NCBI RefSeq assembly: GCF_009769735.1
Contig: NZ_WSRO01000002.1
Location: forward strand, 1,798,001-1,862,000
Direction: 5' to 3'
Source of the DNA: Streptomyces sp. BA2
GTDB taxonomy: Bacteria > Actinomycetota > Actinomycetes > Streptomycetales > Streptomycetaceae
Length of the DNA: 64,000 bases
The translations under genes were made by a program, and so were the position numbers. Positions within the stretch are counted from its first letter, which is position 1. Each line of letters begins with the position of its first letter. The notes under the pieces are model-generated. The model did no database searches, had not been told where the DNA came from, and saw only the letters and a program-made list of their open reading frames with translations. Of the stretch, positions 49,127 through 56,718 are shown one piece after another.

Positions 49127-49843
49127 ATGAGCGTCGCATCCGAGTCCGGCATCGAGACCGGCGTCGAGACCGCCACCGACACCGCCTCGTACGCGCCGAC
49201 CGACCTCACCGTCCCCACCCGCGGGCGGGACCGTGCCGCGTACGACCAGGAGTTGGTGCACGCGATACTCGACGAGGCCTACGTCTGCCACCTCGGTTTC
49301 GTGCGCGACGGCGCCCCCGTCGTGCTGCCGACGCTGTACGGCCGGGTGGGCGAGCGCCTGTACGTGCACGGTTCGACGGGATCCAGGCCACTGCGGATGG
49401 CGGCCGGCGCCCCACAGAAGGATCCGGGCCTGTCGGTCTGCCTGACCGTCACCCACGTCGACGGCCTGGTCCTCGCCCGGTCGGCCTTCCACCACTCGAT
49501 CAACTACCGCTCCGTGGTGATCCACGGCACCGCCCACCAGGTCACGGACCCCGAGGAGAAGCGCGCCGCCCTCGACGCGCTCGTCGACCACGTCGTGCCG
49601 GGCCGCTCCGCCGACTCCCGCCCCGCGAACGCGAAGGAGCTCGCGGCGACCGCCGTGCTCAGCCTCGACCTCGCCGCGGTCTCCGCCAAGGTGCGCACCG
49701 GCGGCCCGAACGACGACCCCGAGGACCTCGGCCTCCCTCACTGGGCCGGCGTCGTCCCGCTGCGCAAGGGCCACGACCCGCTCGTCCCGTCGGCCGACCT
49801 CGCTTCCGGCATCGACGTACCCGACTACCTGATCGAACTGTGA
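49127..49843 (+). CDS. PPOX-class flavin-binding protein (MocR partner)
   Basis: The 238-residue protein starts MSVASESGIETGVETATDTA and contains the flavin-nucleotide-binding pattern DQELVHAILDEAYVCHLGFVRDGAPVVLPTLYGRVGERLYVHG and HHSINYRSVVIHG. Such proteins, often called pyridoxamine oxidase-like, sit opposite MocR genes and may salvage B6 or bind flavin. GGAG six bases before the ATG at 49127 selects this start; ATG at 49115 is possible. Its stop overlaps the next ATG (TGATG). Confidence 0.8.
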   Translation: MSVASESGIETGVETATDTASYAPTDLTVPTRGRDRAAYDQELVHAILDEAYVCHLGFVRDGAPVVLPTLYGRVGERLYVHGSTGSRPLRMAAGAPQKDPGLSVCLTVTHVDGLVLARSAFHHSINYRSVVIHGTAHQVTDPEEKRAALDALVDHVVPGRSADSRPANAKELAATAVLSLDLAAVSAKVRTGGPNDDPEDLGLPHWAGVVPLRKGHDPLVPSADLASGIDVPDYLIEL

Positions 49844-50478
49844 TGCTGATCCACCCCTGGGACGCCCCACGCTCCGACGCCGAGTGGCAGCACTGGCTCG
49901 CGGACCACGACTTCGGCCAGCTCGCGGTGAACGGCCTCCCCGGAGAGCCGCCGCACGTACAGCCCGCCCACTTCGCCTTCGAATCCGGCCACGGCCCGCT
50001 CGGCAGGGTGATCACCCACCTGGCGCGCCCCAACCCGCTGTGGCCCGCGCTCGAAGCCGATCCGGAAGTGCTGCTCAGCGTGGTGGACGACTACGTATAC
50101 GTGCCGGGCCCCTGGCAGGCGCCCCCGGACACCCCGCCCGAGCACGGCGTGCCGACGAGCTTCTACGCCGCCGTCCAACTCCGCTGCACCGCCCGCATCG
50201 TGGACGCCCCGGAGGAGAAGGCCGAGCTCCTCAACCGCCAGGTCGCCCACTTCCAGCCGGAGGGCGGCTCGGCCCCGGCAGCGGTGGGCGAGGCCCCCTT
50301 CGGCCGCATGCTCTCCGGCATCCGCGCCCTGTGCCTCGAAGTGACCGACGTACGAGCAAAGTTCAAGTACGCCAGCCACAAGCCGCAGGAGGTCCAGGAC
50401 CGAATAGCCACGGGCCTGGCAAACCGCGCCGGCCCCCGCGACGCAGCAGCACACACCCACCAACTACGCCGCCGCTGA
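49843..50478 (+). CDS. FMN-binding PaiB-like protein
   Basis: The 211-residue protein matches the PaiB-type negative regulator family: MLIHPWDAPRSDAEWQHWL, then GLPGEPPHVQPAHFAFE, HLARPNPLWPAL and VDDYVYVPGPWQ, ending in basic residues. PaiB binds FMN and affects transcription in Bacillus. It overlaps the PPOX gene by one base and is likely translated together with it. The first copy of the intergenic repeat begins at its stop codon. Confidence 0.8.
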   Translation: MLIHPWDAPRSDAEWQHWLADHDFGQLAVNGLPGEPPHVQPAHFAFESGHGPLGRVITHLARPNPLWPALEADPEVLLSVVDDYVYVPGPWQAPPDTPPEHGVPTSFYAAVQLRCTARIVDAPEEKAELLNRQVAHFQPEGGSAPAAVGEAPFGRMLSGIRALCLEVTDVRAKFKYASHKPQEVQDRIATGLANRAGPRDAAAHTHQLRRR

Positions 50479-50740
50479 GCACCCCGCAAGGGCGCGGGGC
50501 TGACACATATGCCGCCCCGCCACGTGGGCACGACCAAGCGCCCACCCGGCGCGTCTCCACCACCACACGTCCACCTGAACCCCGAGAGACACCGCTCACG
50601 GACCGCGACAGCGCCAACACACCGACCACACCACCGCTGAGCACCCCGCAAGGAGCGCGGGGCCGAGACACATACGGCCCCGCCACGTGGGCGCGACCAG
50701 CCCCCACCGGCCCGCGTCTCCACCACCACACGTCCACCTG
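50472..50740. repeat. Duplicated ~106-bp intergenic repeat (50472-50577 and 50634-50740)
   Basis: Two near-identical blocks begin at CCGCTGAGCACCCCGCAAG and end CACACGTCCACCTG, with a 56-bp spacer. Both contain GCGCGGGGC, ACGTGGGC and a GCCCCCACC-like word. The first starts at the paiB-like stop. With the tail to 50814 this fills the 336-bp gap; no other gene is seen in it. Confidence 0.8.
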
Positions 50741-50814
50741 CTCCCACCGGGGCACGCAGACTCAAGACAGCGTTCGCGGGGCGCGGCCAGACCGGCCGCG
50801 CCTCGCGAACACAC

Positions 50815-51774
50815 TCAGGCCAGCACCGTCTCCCGCCGCACAGCGGCCGTCTCCGCGACCGCGAGGCCCGTCACCGCCGCCAGCATCACCAGGGTGCCGA
50901 GCACCGTCGACACGGTGAGTTCCTCGCCGAGCAGCACGACCGCGATGACCGCCGCGCTCAGCGGCTCGAGGAGCGTGATCACGGAGACGGTCGCGGACCG
51001 GATGACGGCGGCGCCCGCGAAGTACAGGGCGTAGGCGACCGCCGTCGGGATCACGACGATGTATAGCAAGTAAAGGCCCATCCGGGCCGGTTCCGCGGCG
51101 TGCGGGACAAGCCCCTCCACCGCGGCGAGCGGCAGCAGGCAGACGGACACCACGGCGAACGACCAGACCGTCGTGTCGGCCGAGTCGGCGCCGCCGTCCC
51201 GCCCCCACCACCGCGTCAGCAGCGTCATCGCGGCGTACGCGGCCGCCGAGAGCAACCCCCACCCGACGCCCAGCGGACGCACGCTCGCCTCCCCGCCGCC
51301 CAGGACGAGCACCACGAGCCCGGCAAGCGCCCCGCCCACCGCGACGACACCGCCGCGCCCGAGCCGCTCCCCCATGGTCAACCGCGCCCCGATCGCGATG
51401 AGTACGGGCCCCGCCCCCATCGTGACCACCGTGCCGACCGCGAGTCCGGTCGACTCGACGGCCGCGAAGTAGGCGGTCTGGAACACGGCGAGGGCCACGC
51501 CGGTCGCCACGATCCGCGGCAGCCTGCGCCGCAGCGGCGCACCCACGGCGGCGCCCGCGGAGCGTCGGCGCGAGCGCACCAGACGGACGGCGAACAGCAG
51601 CACGAAGCCGCCCGCACAGCGCCAGAAGGACAGGCTGACCGGTCCCATGTCGCTGGCATTGAAGACCAGCGCGGCGGCGGCACCGGCGGTGCCCCAGGCC
51701 GTCCCGGCGATGATCAGATAGAAGAGGCCTCGTCCGACGGACAGGCCGGAGGCAGCAGTCGACACATTCGACAC
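50815..51774 (-). CDS. EamA-family exporter with leader-peptide region
   Basis: The 319-residue protein has ten helices and two EamA halves ([22 protein letters not shown] and [20 protein letters not shown]). It would export an amino acid or similar metabolite. GTG at 51774 has GGAG seven bases upstream. The 5' region (51775-51954) carries a strong promoter, a 13-residue leader peptide and a hairpin, so its expression is probably attenuated by translation of the leader. Confidence 0.85.
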   Translation of the reverse strand: MSNVSTAASGLSVGRGLFYLIIAGTAWGTAGAAAALVFNASDMGPVSLSFWRCAGGFVLLFAVRLVRSRRRSAGAAVGAPLRRRLPRIVATGVALAVFQTAYFAAVESTGLAVGTVVTMGAGPVLIAIGARLTMGERLGRGGVVAVGGALAGLVVLVLGGGEASVRPLGVGWGLLSAAAYAAMTLLTRWWGRDGGADSADTTVWSFAVVSVCLLPLAAVEGLVPHAAEPARMGLYLLYIVVIPTAVAYALYFAGAAVIRSATVSVITLLEPLSAAVIAVVLLGEELTVSTVLGTLVMLAAVTGLAVAETAAVRRETVLA

Positions 51775-51833
51775 GTGAGTTCTCCGCAGAAAGGAAAGAA
51801 GGTCCCTGGCTCCGTCTGCGGGCAGCGTCGTTC

Positions 51834-51853
51834 CACCCGGCGACCGCCGGGTG
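51834..51853 (-). other. Hairpin between leader peptide and EamA gene
   Basis: CACCCGGCG (51834-51842) pairs with 51845-51853 as a 9-bp stem with a 2-base turn (8 bp with a 4-base loop is equally likely). On the minus strand it lies after the leader stop and before a C/T-rich run (CTTCTTTCCTTTCT) and the exporter start. Confidence 0.55.
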
Positions 51854-51875
51854 TGATCCAGGAGGGTGCCCGCGC

Positions 51876-51917
51876 CTAAGCGGCCGGGGGCGGAAGAACG
51901 AGCGCGCGTGAATGCAT
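51876..51917 (-). CDS. Leader peptide [13 protein letters not shown]
   Basis: The 13-residue frame starts seven bases after a TAGGGT -10 box and has no Shine-Dalgarno, so it is the first translated frame of a leaderless message. It holds three consecutive prolines, which stall ribosomes. The stop is followed by a hairpin before the exporter gene. Confidence 0.55.
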   Translation of the reverse strand: MHSRALVLPPPAA

Positions 51918-51924
51918 GATCAAC

Positions 51925-51954
51925 ACCCTAAACGGCAGTACCGGTTGACGACAA
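51925..51954 (-). promoter_or_regulatory. Promoter of the leader-EamA transcript
   Basis: On the minus strand TTGTCG (51949-51954), an 18-base spacer and TAGGGT (51925-51930) precede the leader ATG by seven bases. It lies inside the 3' end of the neighbouring exporter gene. Confidence 0.6.
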
Positions 51955-52950
51955 CCGCTCTTCCGGCTCCGGCAGCCCGCCCGCGGTCGGCCCCTGCCGG
52001 GGCTTGGCGGGCGTGGACGACTGCGCGATGAACGCCCCGGCGAGCACCACGGCGCCCCCGATGATCTGCGGTGCCGACAGGTGTTCGCCCAGCATGACCC
52101 AGGCGAGCACGGTGGCGATGACCGCTTCGAGACAGGCCACGACACCCGCCACCTGCGGCGAGAGCCGACGCACCGAGAGCACCCCGGTGACGTACGCCAC
52201 GACGGTCGCGAGGAGCACGATCCAGCCGATGAGCAGCCACGCGGGCACGGCCGTGCCGTCCATGTCCGCGCTCCCGGCGAGCACCGACCAGTCCATGCCC
52301 CAGGGACGCGCCACGACGGTCAGCACCACGGCACCGATCAGCAGTCCGTACGCGATGACGCCGAGCGGGTCGGGAGCCTCGTCGCCCGCGTCGCTGCCCT
52401 GGTCGGACAGGACGAAGTAGCCGACCTGGCAGCACGCGGCGCCCAGCGCGAGCAGCAGCCCCACGGCGTCGAAGCTCAGCCCGGCCCACACCTCGACGAC
52501 ACAGGCGAGCCCGCCGACAGCGAGCACCACGCCCACCGCGGCCGCGCGCGTCACGGGCCTCCGCTGCACGAAGCGCACCCAGCCGAGGACGAGCGCGGGC
52601 GCGAGGTATTCGACCAGGAGCGCGACACCGACGGGGATGCGGGAGATCGCGGCGAAGTAGCAGGCCTGGACACCGGCCACGGCGAGCAGGCCGAAGCCGA
52701 GGAGGAGCGCGGGCCTGCGGAGCAGCAGCCCACGGTGGCGCCAGGCCACCGGCAGCATGACGAGGGCGGCGCCCGCCACCCGCAGCCACACCACGTGGAG
52801 CGGGTCGAGGCCCGCCTCGATCAGCGGCTTGGCCGCGACGCCCGAGCCGCCGAAGGCGACCGCCGAGCCAAGGGCGAGCCCCAGGCCGACGCCTCTCCCC
52901 CGGCTCGGCCGCGAGCCTGTGTGATTCCCCTGAGACGCTTGCACCGGCAC
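51928..52950 (-). CDS. EamA-family exporter (RhtA-like)
   Basis: The 340-residue protein has ten helices and the RhtA/EamA pattern VGLGLALGSAVAFGGSGVAAKPLIEAGLDPLHVVWLRV and VACLEAVIATVLAWVMLGEHLSAPQIIGG, the latter being the hallmark of threonine/homoserine-type exporters. The substrate remains unknown. GTG at 52950 is chosen because the upstream frame is low-complexity; a perfect 8-bp palindrome lies directly before it. Together with the next gene, two EamA exporters are in a row, implying duplication. Confidence 0.83.
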   Translation of the reverse strand: MPVQASQGNHTGSRPSRGRGVGLGLALGSAVAFGGSGVAAKPLIEAGLDPLHVVWLRVAGAALVMLPVAWRHRGLLLRRPALLLGFGLLAVAGVQACYFAAISRIPVGVALLVEYLAPALVLGWVRFVQRRPVTRAAAVGVVLAVGGLACVVEVWAGLSFDAVGLLLALGAACCQVGYFVLSDQGSDAGDEAPDPLGVIAYGLLIGAVVLTVVARPWGMDWSVLAGSADMDGTAVPAWLLIGWIVLLATVVAYVTGVLSVRRLSPQVAGVVACLEAVIATVLAWVMLGEHLSAPQIIGGAVVLAGAFIAQSSTPAKPRQGPTAGGLPEPEERLSSTGTAV

Positions 52951-52951
52951 A

Positions 52952-52972
52952 TCATGACAGGACGTGTCATGA
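52952..52972. promoter_or_regulatory. Palindromic operator at the EamA start
   Basis: TCATGACA-GGACG-TGTCATGA is a perfect 8-bp inverted repeat with a 5-base spacer, immediately upstream of the GTG at 52950. It is an excellent candidate for a dimeric repressor site. TATCGG further upstream may be the -10. Confidence 0.6.
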
Positions 52973-52996
52973 GCGTCACCCCCGATAGACCCTGTC

Positions 52997-53698
52997 TCAA
53001 TCGGCGGACGTCCCGGCGTACGGATCCGCGTACGGGTCCGCGCAAGGGTCCGCGTAGGGATCGACGAGCGCATCGGCGGAGGTCCCGGTGAACGGATCGT
53101 CATCGATCCGCCGGAGGACCTCCCGGGCGTCGGCCCCGGCCCGCCTCAGGACCTCGACCGCGCGGCAGTCCGGATCGGCGAGGAGCGCCGCCAGGAGATC
53201 GATGCCCAGAGCCCGCGGTTCGTCACGGCGGTCGGCCCGCTCGATGGCCGCCTCCATGGCGGCACTCGCGGACGGCGACCAACCCGTCTCCTTCACACGG
53301 GGGTTCACGGGGTTGACGGGGTTGACGGGGGCCACAGGGGCGGGGTCGTCCGCCCGCACCATCGGCACCGCTCCGGAGTCCTCGACCGTCCCCTGCCACT
53401 GCAGGCCGTAGCCGATGCTGCGCTGGACCAGATAGCCGAGGAGCCGCACCACCTGCGCCCCGTCGTCGAAGGCCGCCCGTACACCTGGGTCGGTCTCCAT
53501 GAGGGAATGCAGCAGATGCGCGGTGTCGATCTGCCGGTCACCGTCCCGTACGGCACGCCGGCGCGCGCCGGCCACCACCGACGTCAGCGCGGCGCTCAGT
53601 CGGGAGTCGGTCTCTGCTCGGGTCGGGCCGGGCTCGGCGCCCCGCGGAGTACGGCTTTGCACATCTCTCACCCCATCAGTCCCCTGAGGCGGCGTCAT
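52997..53698 (-). CDS. Clp N-terminal domain protein
   Basis: The 233-residue protein has two Clp-N-like segments: SRLSAALTSVVAGARRRAVRDGDRQIDTAHLLHSLM and SPSASAAMEAAIERADRRDEPRALGIDLLAALL, joined by a VNPVNPVNP repeat. It ends in DPYADPCADPYADPYA, encoded by imperfect 12-bp repeats. There is no ATPase part, so it is a stand-alone Clp-N protein, possibly an adaptor or antagonist of ClpC. ATG at 53698 is the first start after low-complexity upstream sequence. Confidence 0.7.
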   Translation of the reverse strand: MTPPQGTDGVRDVQSRTPRGAEPGPTRAETDSRLSAALTSVVAGARRRAVRDGDRQIDTAHLLHSLMETDPGVRAAFDDGAQVVRLLGYLVQRSIGYGLQWQGTVEDSGAVPMVRADDPAPVAPVNPVNPVNPRVKETGWSPSASAAMEAAIERADRRDEPRALGIDLLAALLADPDCRAVEVLRRAGADAREVLRRIDDDPFTGTSADALVDPYADPCADPYADPYAGTSAD

Positions 53699-53859
53699 CG
53701 GCGGCGGGAAGCATCTTCGCGTCCGACACAGGTTGGGTACGCATGAGCGGCTTCTCCTCCTTACGGATGAGATCTGGCTGTTCTTCCCCGAGGGGCGCGC
53801 GCCGTCTTGATTCGCGCCGGGCACGCAACCACGGCGCACCGGCCGCTCGTCTTTCAGGT

Positions 53860-54048
53860 ATGGAGTGCAGGTGCTGGATGGTCGCGCTGCCCGCGGTCGA
53901 CGGCAGGCAGTACGTGTACCGGGTGTACGCACCCGAAAACGCGCTGCCCGCCGACCTCTTCTGGGAAGCCTGGCACTGCCACGACGAGGGCCCCTTCCCC
54001 AGGGCGTGCGATCTCTTCGACGCGGCGGTGATACGCAGGGTGGGCTGA
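53860..54048 (+). CDS. Small hypothetical protein (62 residues)
   Basis: ATG at 53860 opens MECRCWMVALPAVDGRQYVY and continues RVYAPENALPADLFWEAWHC with several cysteines and aromatic residues, ending AVIRRVG. The composition is that of a real folded protein. The frame opens 39 codons earlier at 53743, but that part looks non-coding. No promoter or ribosome-binding site is clear. Function unknown. Confidence 0.5.
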   Translation: MECRCWMVALPAVDGRQYVYRVYAPENALPADLFWEAWHCHDEGPFPRACDLFDAAVIRRVG

Positions 54049-54092
54049 CGCCTGCCGGGCTGACGCCTGCCCGGCCAGGCCCCACCTGGCGC

Positions 54093-54908
54093 CTAGGAGG
54101 GCCGCGTCCCGACGACGACCGTCGCGTACATCTCCTCGTCGCTCACCGACCGCGCCACGAGACCGCCGTCGGCGACCGCTTCCAGCGCGTACGGCACCTG
54201 GCGCTCGCTCGTCTCGAACAGCAGCCGGCCGCCGGGAGCCAGCCAGCGCGCCGCGTCCGCGGTCACCCGCCGCAGGACGTCGAGACCGTCCGCTCCGCCG
54301 TCGAGCGCCACCCGCGCCTCATGGACACGGGCTTCCGGCGGCAGCAGACCGACCTCTTCGGTGGGTACGTAGGGGACGTTCGCCAGCAGTACGTCGACGC
54401 GGCCCCGGAGGGCGTCGGGCAGCGGCTCGTAGAGGTCGCCCTCGTACACCCGTCCCCCCACGTCGGCGACGTTGCGCCGCGCGCACCGCACGGCGGCGGG
54501 GTCGATGTCCGCGGCATGCAGCTCGACCCGGTCGACGGACACGCCGAGCGCGGCCCCGAGCGCCCCCGAGCCGCAGCACAGGTCGACGACGACGGCACCG
54601 GGCCGGGCAAGGGCCGCGGCCTGCTGTACGAGGAACTCGGTGCGCCGCCGGGGCACGAAGACCCCCACGTCCACGGCGATCCGCAGACCACGGAACTCCG
54701 CCCAGCCCAGGACGTGTTCGAGCGGCTGACCGGTGACGCGCCGCTCCACCATGGCGGCGAGTTCGGCGGGGTCACGCGCGGTGCCGACGAGCAACTCCGC
54801 CTCGTCCTCGGCGAAGACACAGCCGGCGGTACGCAGCCTGGTGACGATGGCGGCGGGAGTGAGGGGCGTTATGGACGGTGACGCGGGTGAGGAAGGTGAA
54901 GCCGACAT
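54093..54908 (-). CDS. HemK/PrmC-like N5-glutamine methyltransferase
   Basis: The 271-residue protein has the HemK layout: helical N-terminal domain with RVTGQPLEHVLGWAEF, then the Rossmann domain VVDLCCGSGALGAALGV, AADIDPAAVRCARRN and LLANVPYVPTEEV, where NPPY is replaced by NVPY. It would methylate a glutamine in a release factor or another protein, or act on other substrates. It has a long leader with a 32-codon upstream frame (54955-55053) and a structured region, so expression is probably controlled by translation of the leader. Confidence 0.8.
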   Translation of the reverse strand: MSASPSSPASPSITPLTPAAIVTRLRTAGCVFAEDEAELLVGTARDPAELAAMVERRVTGQPLEHVLGWAEFRGLRIAVDVGVFVPRRRTEFLVQQAAALARPGAVVVDLCCGSGALGAALGVSVDRVELHAADIDPAAVRCARRNVADVGGRVYEGDLYEPLPDALRGRVDVLLANVPYVPTEEVGLLPPEARVHEARVALDGGADGLDVLRRVTADAARWLAPGGRLLFETSERQVPYALEAVADGGLVARSVSDEEMYATVVVGTRPS

Positions 54909-54954
54909 GTGAAGAGAAACCTTTCGGGACGCCTGTGGGGCTCCCTTCGGTCAC

Positions 54955-55053
54955 CTATGCCGGGTGAACCGCGCGGTCGCGAAGGAGGAGCACCCGACCT
55001 GCTGCAGCGGTAATGGGTCTCACCTCCTGAGTCCGTCTCCCCGCGTCCGTCAC
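54955..55053 (-). CDS. Leader peptide (32 residues) before the HemK-like gene
   Basis: GTG at 55053 opens a 32-residue frame (VTDAGRRTQEVRPITAAAGR, then VLLLRDRAVHPA) and stops 47 bases before the HemK-like ATG. TACTGT (55065-55070) lies 11 bases upstream. A stem CGGGTG/CACCCG can form inside it. The order small frame, structured RNA, gene is that of ribosome-dependent attenuators in actinobacteria. Confidence 0.45.
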   Translation of the reverse strand: MTDAGRRTQEVRPITAAAGRVLLLRDRAVHPA

Positions 55054-55064
55054 GGGGGAGGGCA

Positions 55065-55070
55065 ACAGTA
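55065..55070 (-). promoter_or_regulatory. -10 box of the HemK-like gene leader
   Basis: On the minus strand TACTGT lies 11 bases before the leader GTG, giving a transcript start only a few bases from it. No -35 is clear. Confidence 0.35.
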
Positions 55071-55130
55071 CCCGACCCGGTTCCGGGCGGCAGCGCCGCA
55101 GTGTCCACGACATCTGACGGTTCATCAGTA

Positions 55131-55159
55131 TTGAATGTTCCGGGCCCTGCGGCTACGTT
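55131..55159 (+). promoter_or_regulatory. Promoter of the SRPBCC gene
   Basis: TTGAAT (55131-55136), a 17-base spacer and TACGTT (55154-55159) match a vegetative promoter 55 bases before the ATG at 55215. Confidence 0.6.
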
Positions 55160-55214
55160 CCGCGACACCGCAGCTGCGCCCCGCCGCAGCGCCCGAAAGG
55201 AATGGGGTCGTCGC

Positions 55215-55643
55215 ATGGCCGAAGTCAGCGCGGAAGCACGGATCGAGGCGCCCGCCGAGAAGGTCTGGGCCCAACTCACCGACTTCTCCTCGTACGGCGA
55301 GTGGAACGCCACGCACACGAGTTTCCCGAACGGCGCCCCCACCACGCTGGAAGCGGGCGGCACGTTCGCGGAGAACATGAAGCTGATGGGCTTCCCCGCC
55401 GAGGTCAACTGGACGATCGAGGAGCTGGAGAGCGAGCGCACCCTTGCGATCAAGGGCAAGGGCCCGATGCGCGTCACGGTCGGCACCCGCTACACCCTCT
55501 CCCCCGAGGGGGACACGACGAACGTACGCATAGACGGGGAGTTCACGGGCGCGGCGGTCTCCTTGATGGCGGGCAAGCTGAAGGACTCGGCGACGGCCGC
55601 GCTGAACGAGTCGCTGCGGAAGCTGGCGGGCTTGGTGACCTGA
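55215..55643 (+). CDS. SRPBCC/polyketide cyclase-like protein
   Basis: The 142-residue protein begins MAEVSAEARIEAPAEKVW and has the START/SRPBCC fold pattern (QLTDFSSYGEWNATH, TFAENMKLMGFPAEVNWTIEELESER, and the long C-terminal helix AGKLKDSATAALNESLRKLAG). Members bind lipids, polyketides or other hydrophobic ligands. The longer frame from 55101 is not used because the promoter lies inside it. Confidence 0.85.
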   Translation: MAEVSAEARIEAPAEKVWAQLTDFSSYGEWNATHTSFPNGAPTTLEAGGTFAENMKLMGFPAEVNWTIEELESERTLAIKGKGPMRVTVGTRYTLSPEGDTTNVRIDGEFTGAAVSLMAGKLKDSATAALNESLRKLAGLVT

Positions 55644-55733
55644 GCATCACCCCCACCCCTGACGCGAAGAGGCGCCCCACACATGAAGTGCGGGGCGCCT
55701 CAACGGCAATGGGGCTCATCGGCCCCCACCGTC

Positions 55734-56354
55734 TCAGTCCTCATCGGCGAGGATCAGGTACAGCTTCTTACGGGCGTCGTTGATGACCGTGAGAGCCTTC
55801 TCGCGCTGTTCCTTGCTGCCGGTCTTCCAGACCTGGCCGAACGCCTCCATCAGACCGAAACCGGCCTGCCGGATCTCGCTCAGCGCCTCCCAGTCGACCC
55901 CGCGCCCGGCCTCTTCCCAAGGCGCGTCGGGACCTTCGTCGGCCGCGGTGCGACCGGCATCGGTGAGCGAGAAGAGCTTCTTGCCGCCCTCGCTCGCGCT
56001 GCTGATCAGGCCCTCGTCCTCCAGAAGCTGGAGGGTGGGGTAGACCGAACCGGGGCTGGGCTTCCATGCCCCGCCGCTGCGTTCGGCGATCTCCTGGATC
56101 ATCTCGTAGCCGTGCATCGGCCGGTCCTTCAGGAGGGCCAGGATCGACGCGCGTACGTCACCGCGCCGCGCCCTGCCTCGCGGACCACCCCTGCCGCCTC
56201 GGCCACCCCAGGGACCACCGGGCCCACCGGGGCCGCCGAAGCCAGGCCCGAAGGGACCGAACGCCGCGCGCCGCCCCTCGAAACCACCCCGGCCCTCATG
56301 GCCGGGGCCGCACTTTCCACGTCCGTGCTCGTGTTCATAACCGTGGGAACGCAT
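55734..56354 (-). CDS. PadR-family regulator with glycine-rich N terminus
   Basis: The 206-residue protein has a His/Gly/Arg-rich first 65 residues (GPFGPGFGGPGGPGGPWGGR) and then the PadR winged helix: ASILALLKDRPMHGYEMIQEI, WKPSPGSVYPTLQLLEDEGLI, KKLFSLTDAGR. PadR repressors respond to phenolics or drugs. The start MRSHG (56354) has GAGGAG eight bases upstream; ATG at 56360 is also possible. It is probably autoregulated via the palindrome at 56378-56402. Confidence 0.85.
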   Translation of the reverse strand: MRSHGYEHEHGRGKCGPGHEGRGGFEGRRAAFGPFGPGFGGPGGPGGPWGGRGGRGGPRGRARRGDVRASILALLKDRPMHGYEMIQEIAERSGGAWKPSPGSVYPTLQLLEDEGLISSASEGGKKLFSLTDAGRTAADEGPDAPWEEAGRGVDWEALSEIRQAGFGLMEAFGQVWKTGSKEQREKALTVINDARKKLYLILADED

Positions 56355-56377
56355 CGCCATCACTCCTCTTGTATCAG

Positions 56378-56402
56378 TGATCAACCGTGTAGTCGTTGAT
56401 CA
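56378..56402. promoter_or_regulatory. PadR operator candidate
   Basis: TGATCAAC (56378-56385), a 9-base spacer and GTTGATCA (56395-56402) form a perfect inverted repeat in the promoter region of the PadR gene. On the minus strand TTGACG at 56412-56417 may be the -35. Confidence 0.55.
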
Positions 56403-56493
56403 GTCGCGATGCGTCAACGATATATCGGAACCGTTCGCCTGGCAAGCCCCCCCCTCTCATGGGCCGGGCCGGTACGTCCCGGGCGGGTTCCCC

Positions 56494-56676
56494 ATGGGCT
56501 CCGGGGACGTGGGCTTCACCGGGGGCGACTCCCTGAACCTGCACGAACCGGGCGCCGTCCGGGCCCTGCTCGACGTCGCGTCGGCCCGCGGGTGGCAGCC
56601 GGGAGGGCAGCCGGCGGTGGAGGTCGACGGCTGGACCCTGCTGGAGGCCGCGGTCGCCGCGCGAGCCCGTGACGCC
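56494..56676 (+). pseudogene. Possible coding remnant
   Basis: The frame MGSGDVGFTGGDSLNLHEPG, then AVRALLDVASARGWQPGG and VEVDGWTLLEAAVAAR, reads like the C-terminal part of a real protein, but it has no clear start or ribosome-binding site and runs without stop into sequence opposite the cupin gene. It is either a decayed gene or chance. Apart from the PadR operator this is the only notable content of 56403-56718. Confidence 0.3.
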
Positions 56677-56718
56677 GGCCCCCAGCCGCCACCTCGCCAG
56701 GCCGGCCGGAGGGAGCGT

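Noticed and set aside
52821..53045. Alternative start and frame at ATG 52970
   Set aside because: It is out of frame with the EamA helices and gives an Arg/Gly-rich product.
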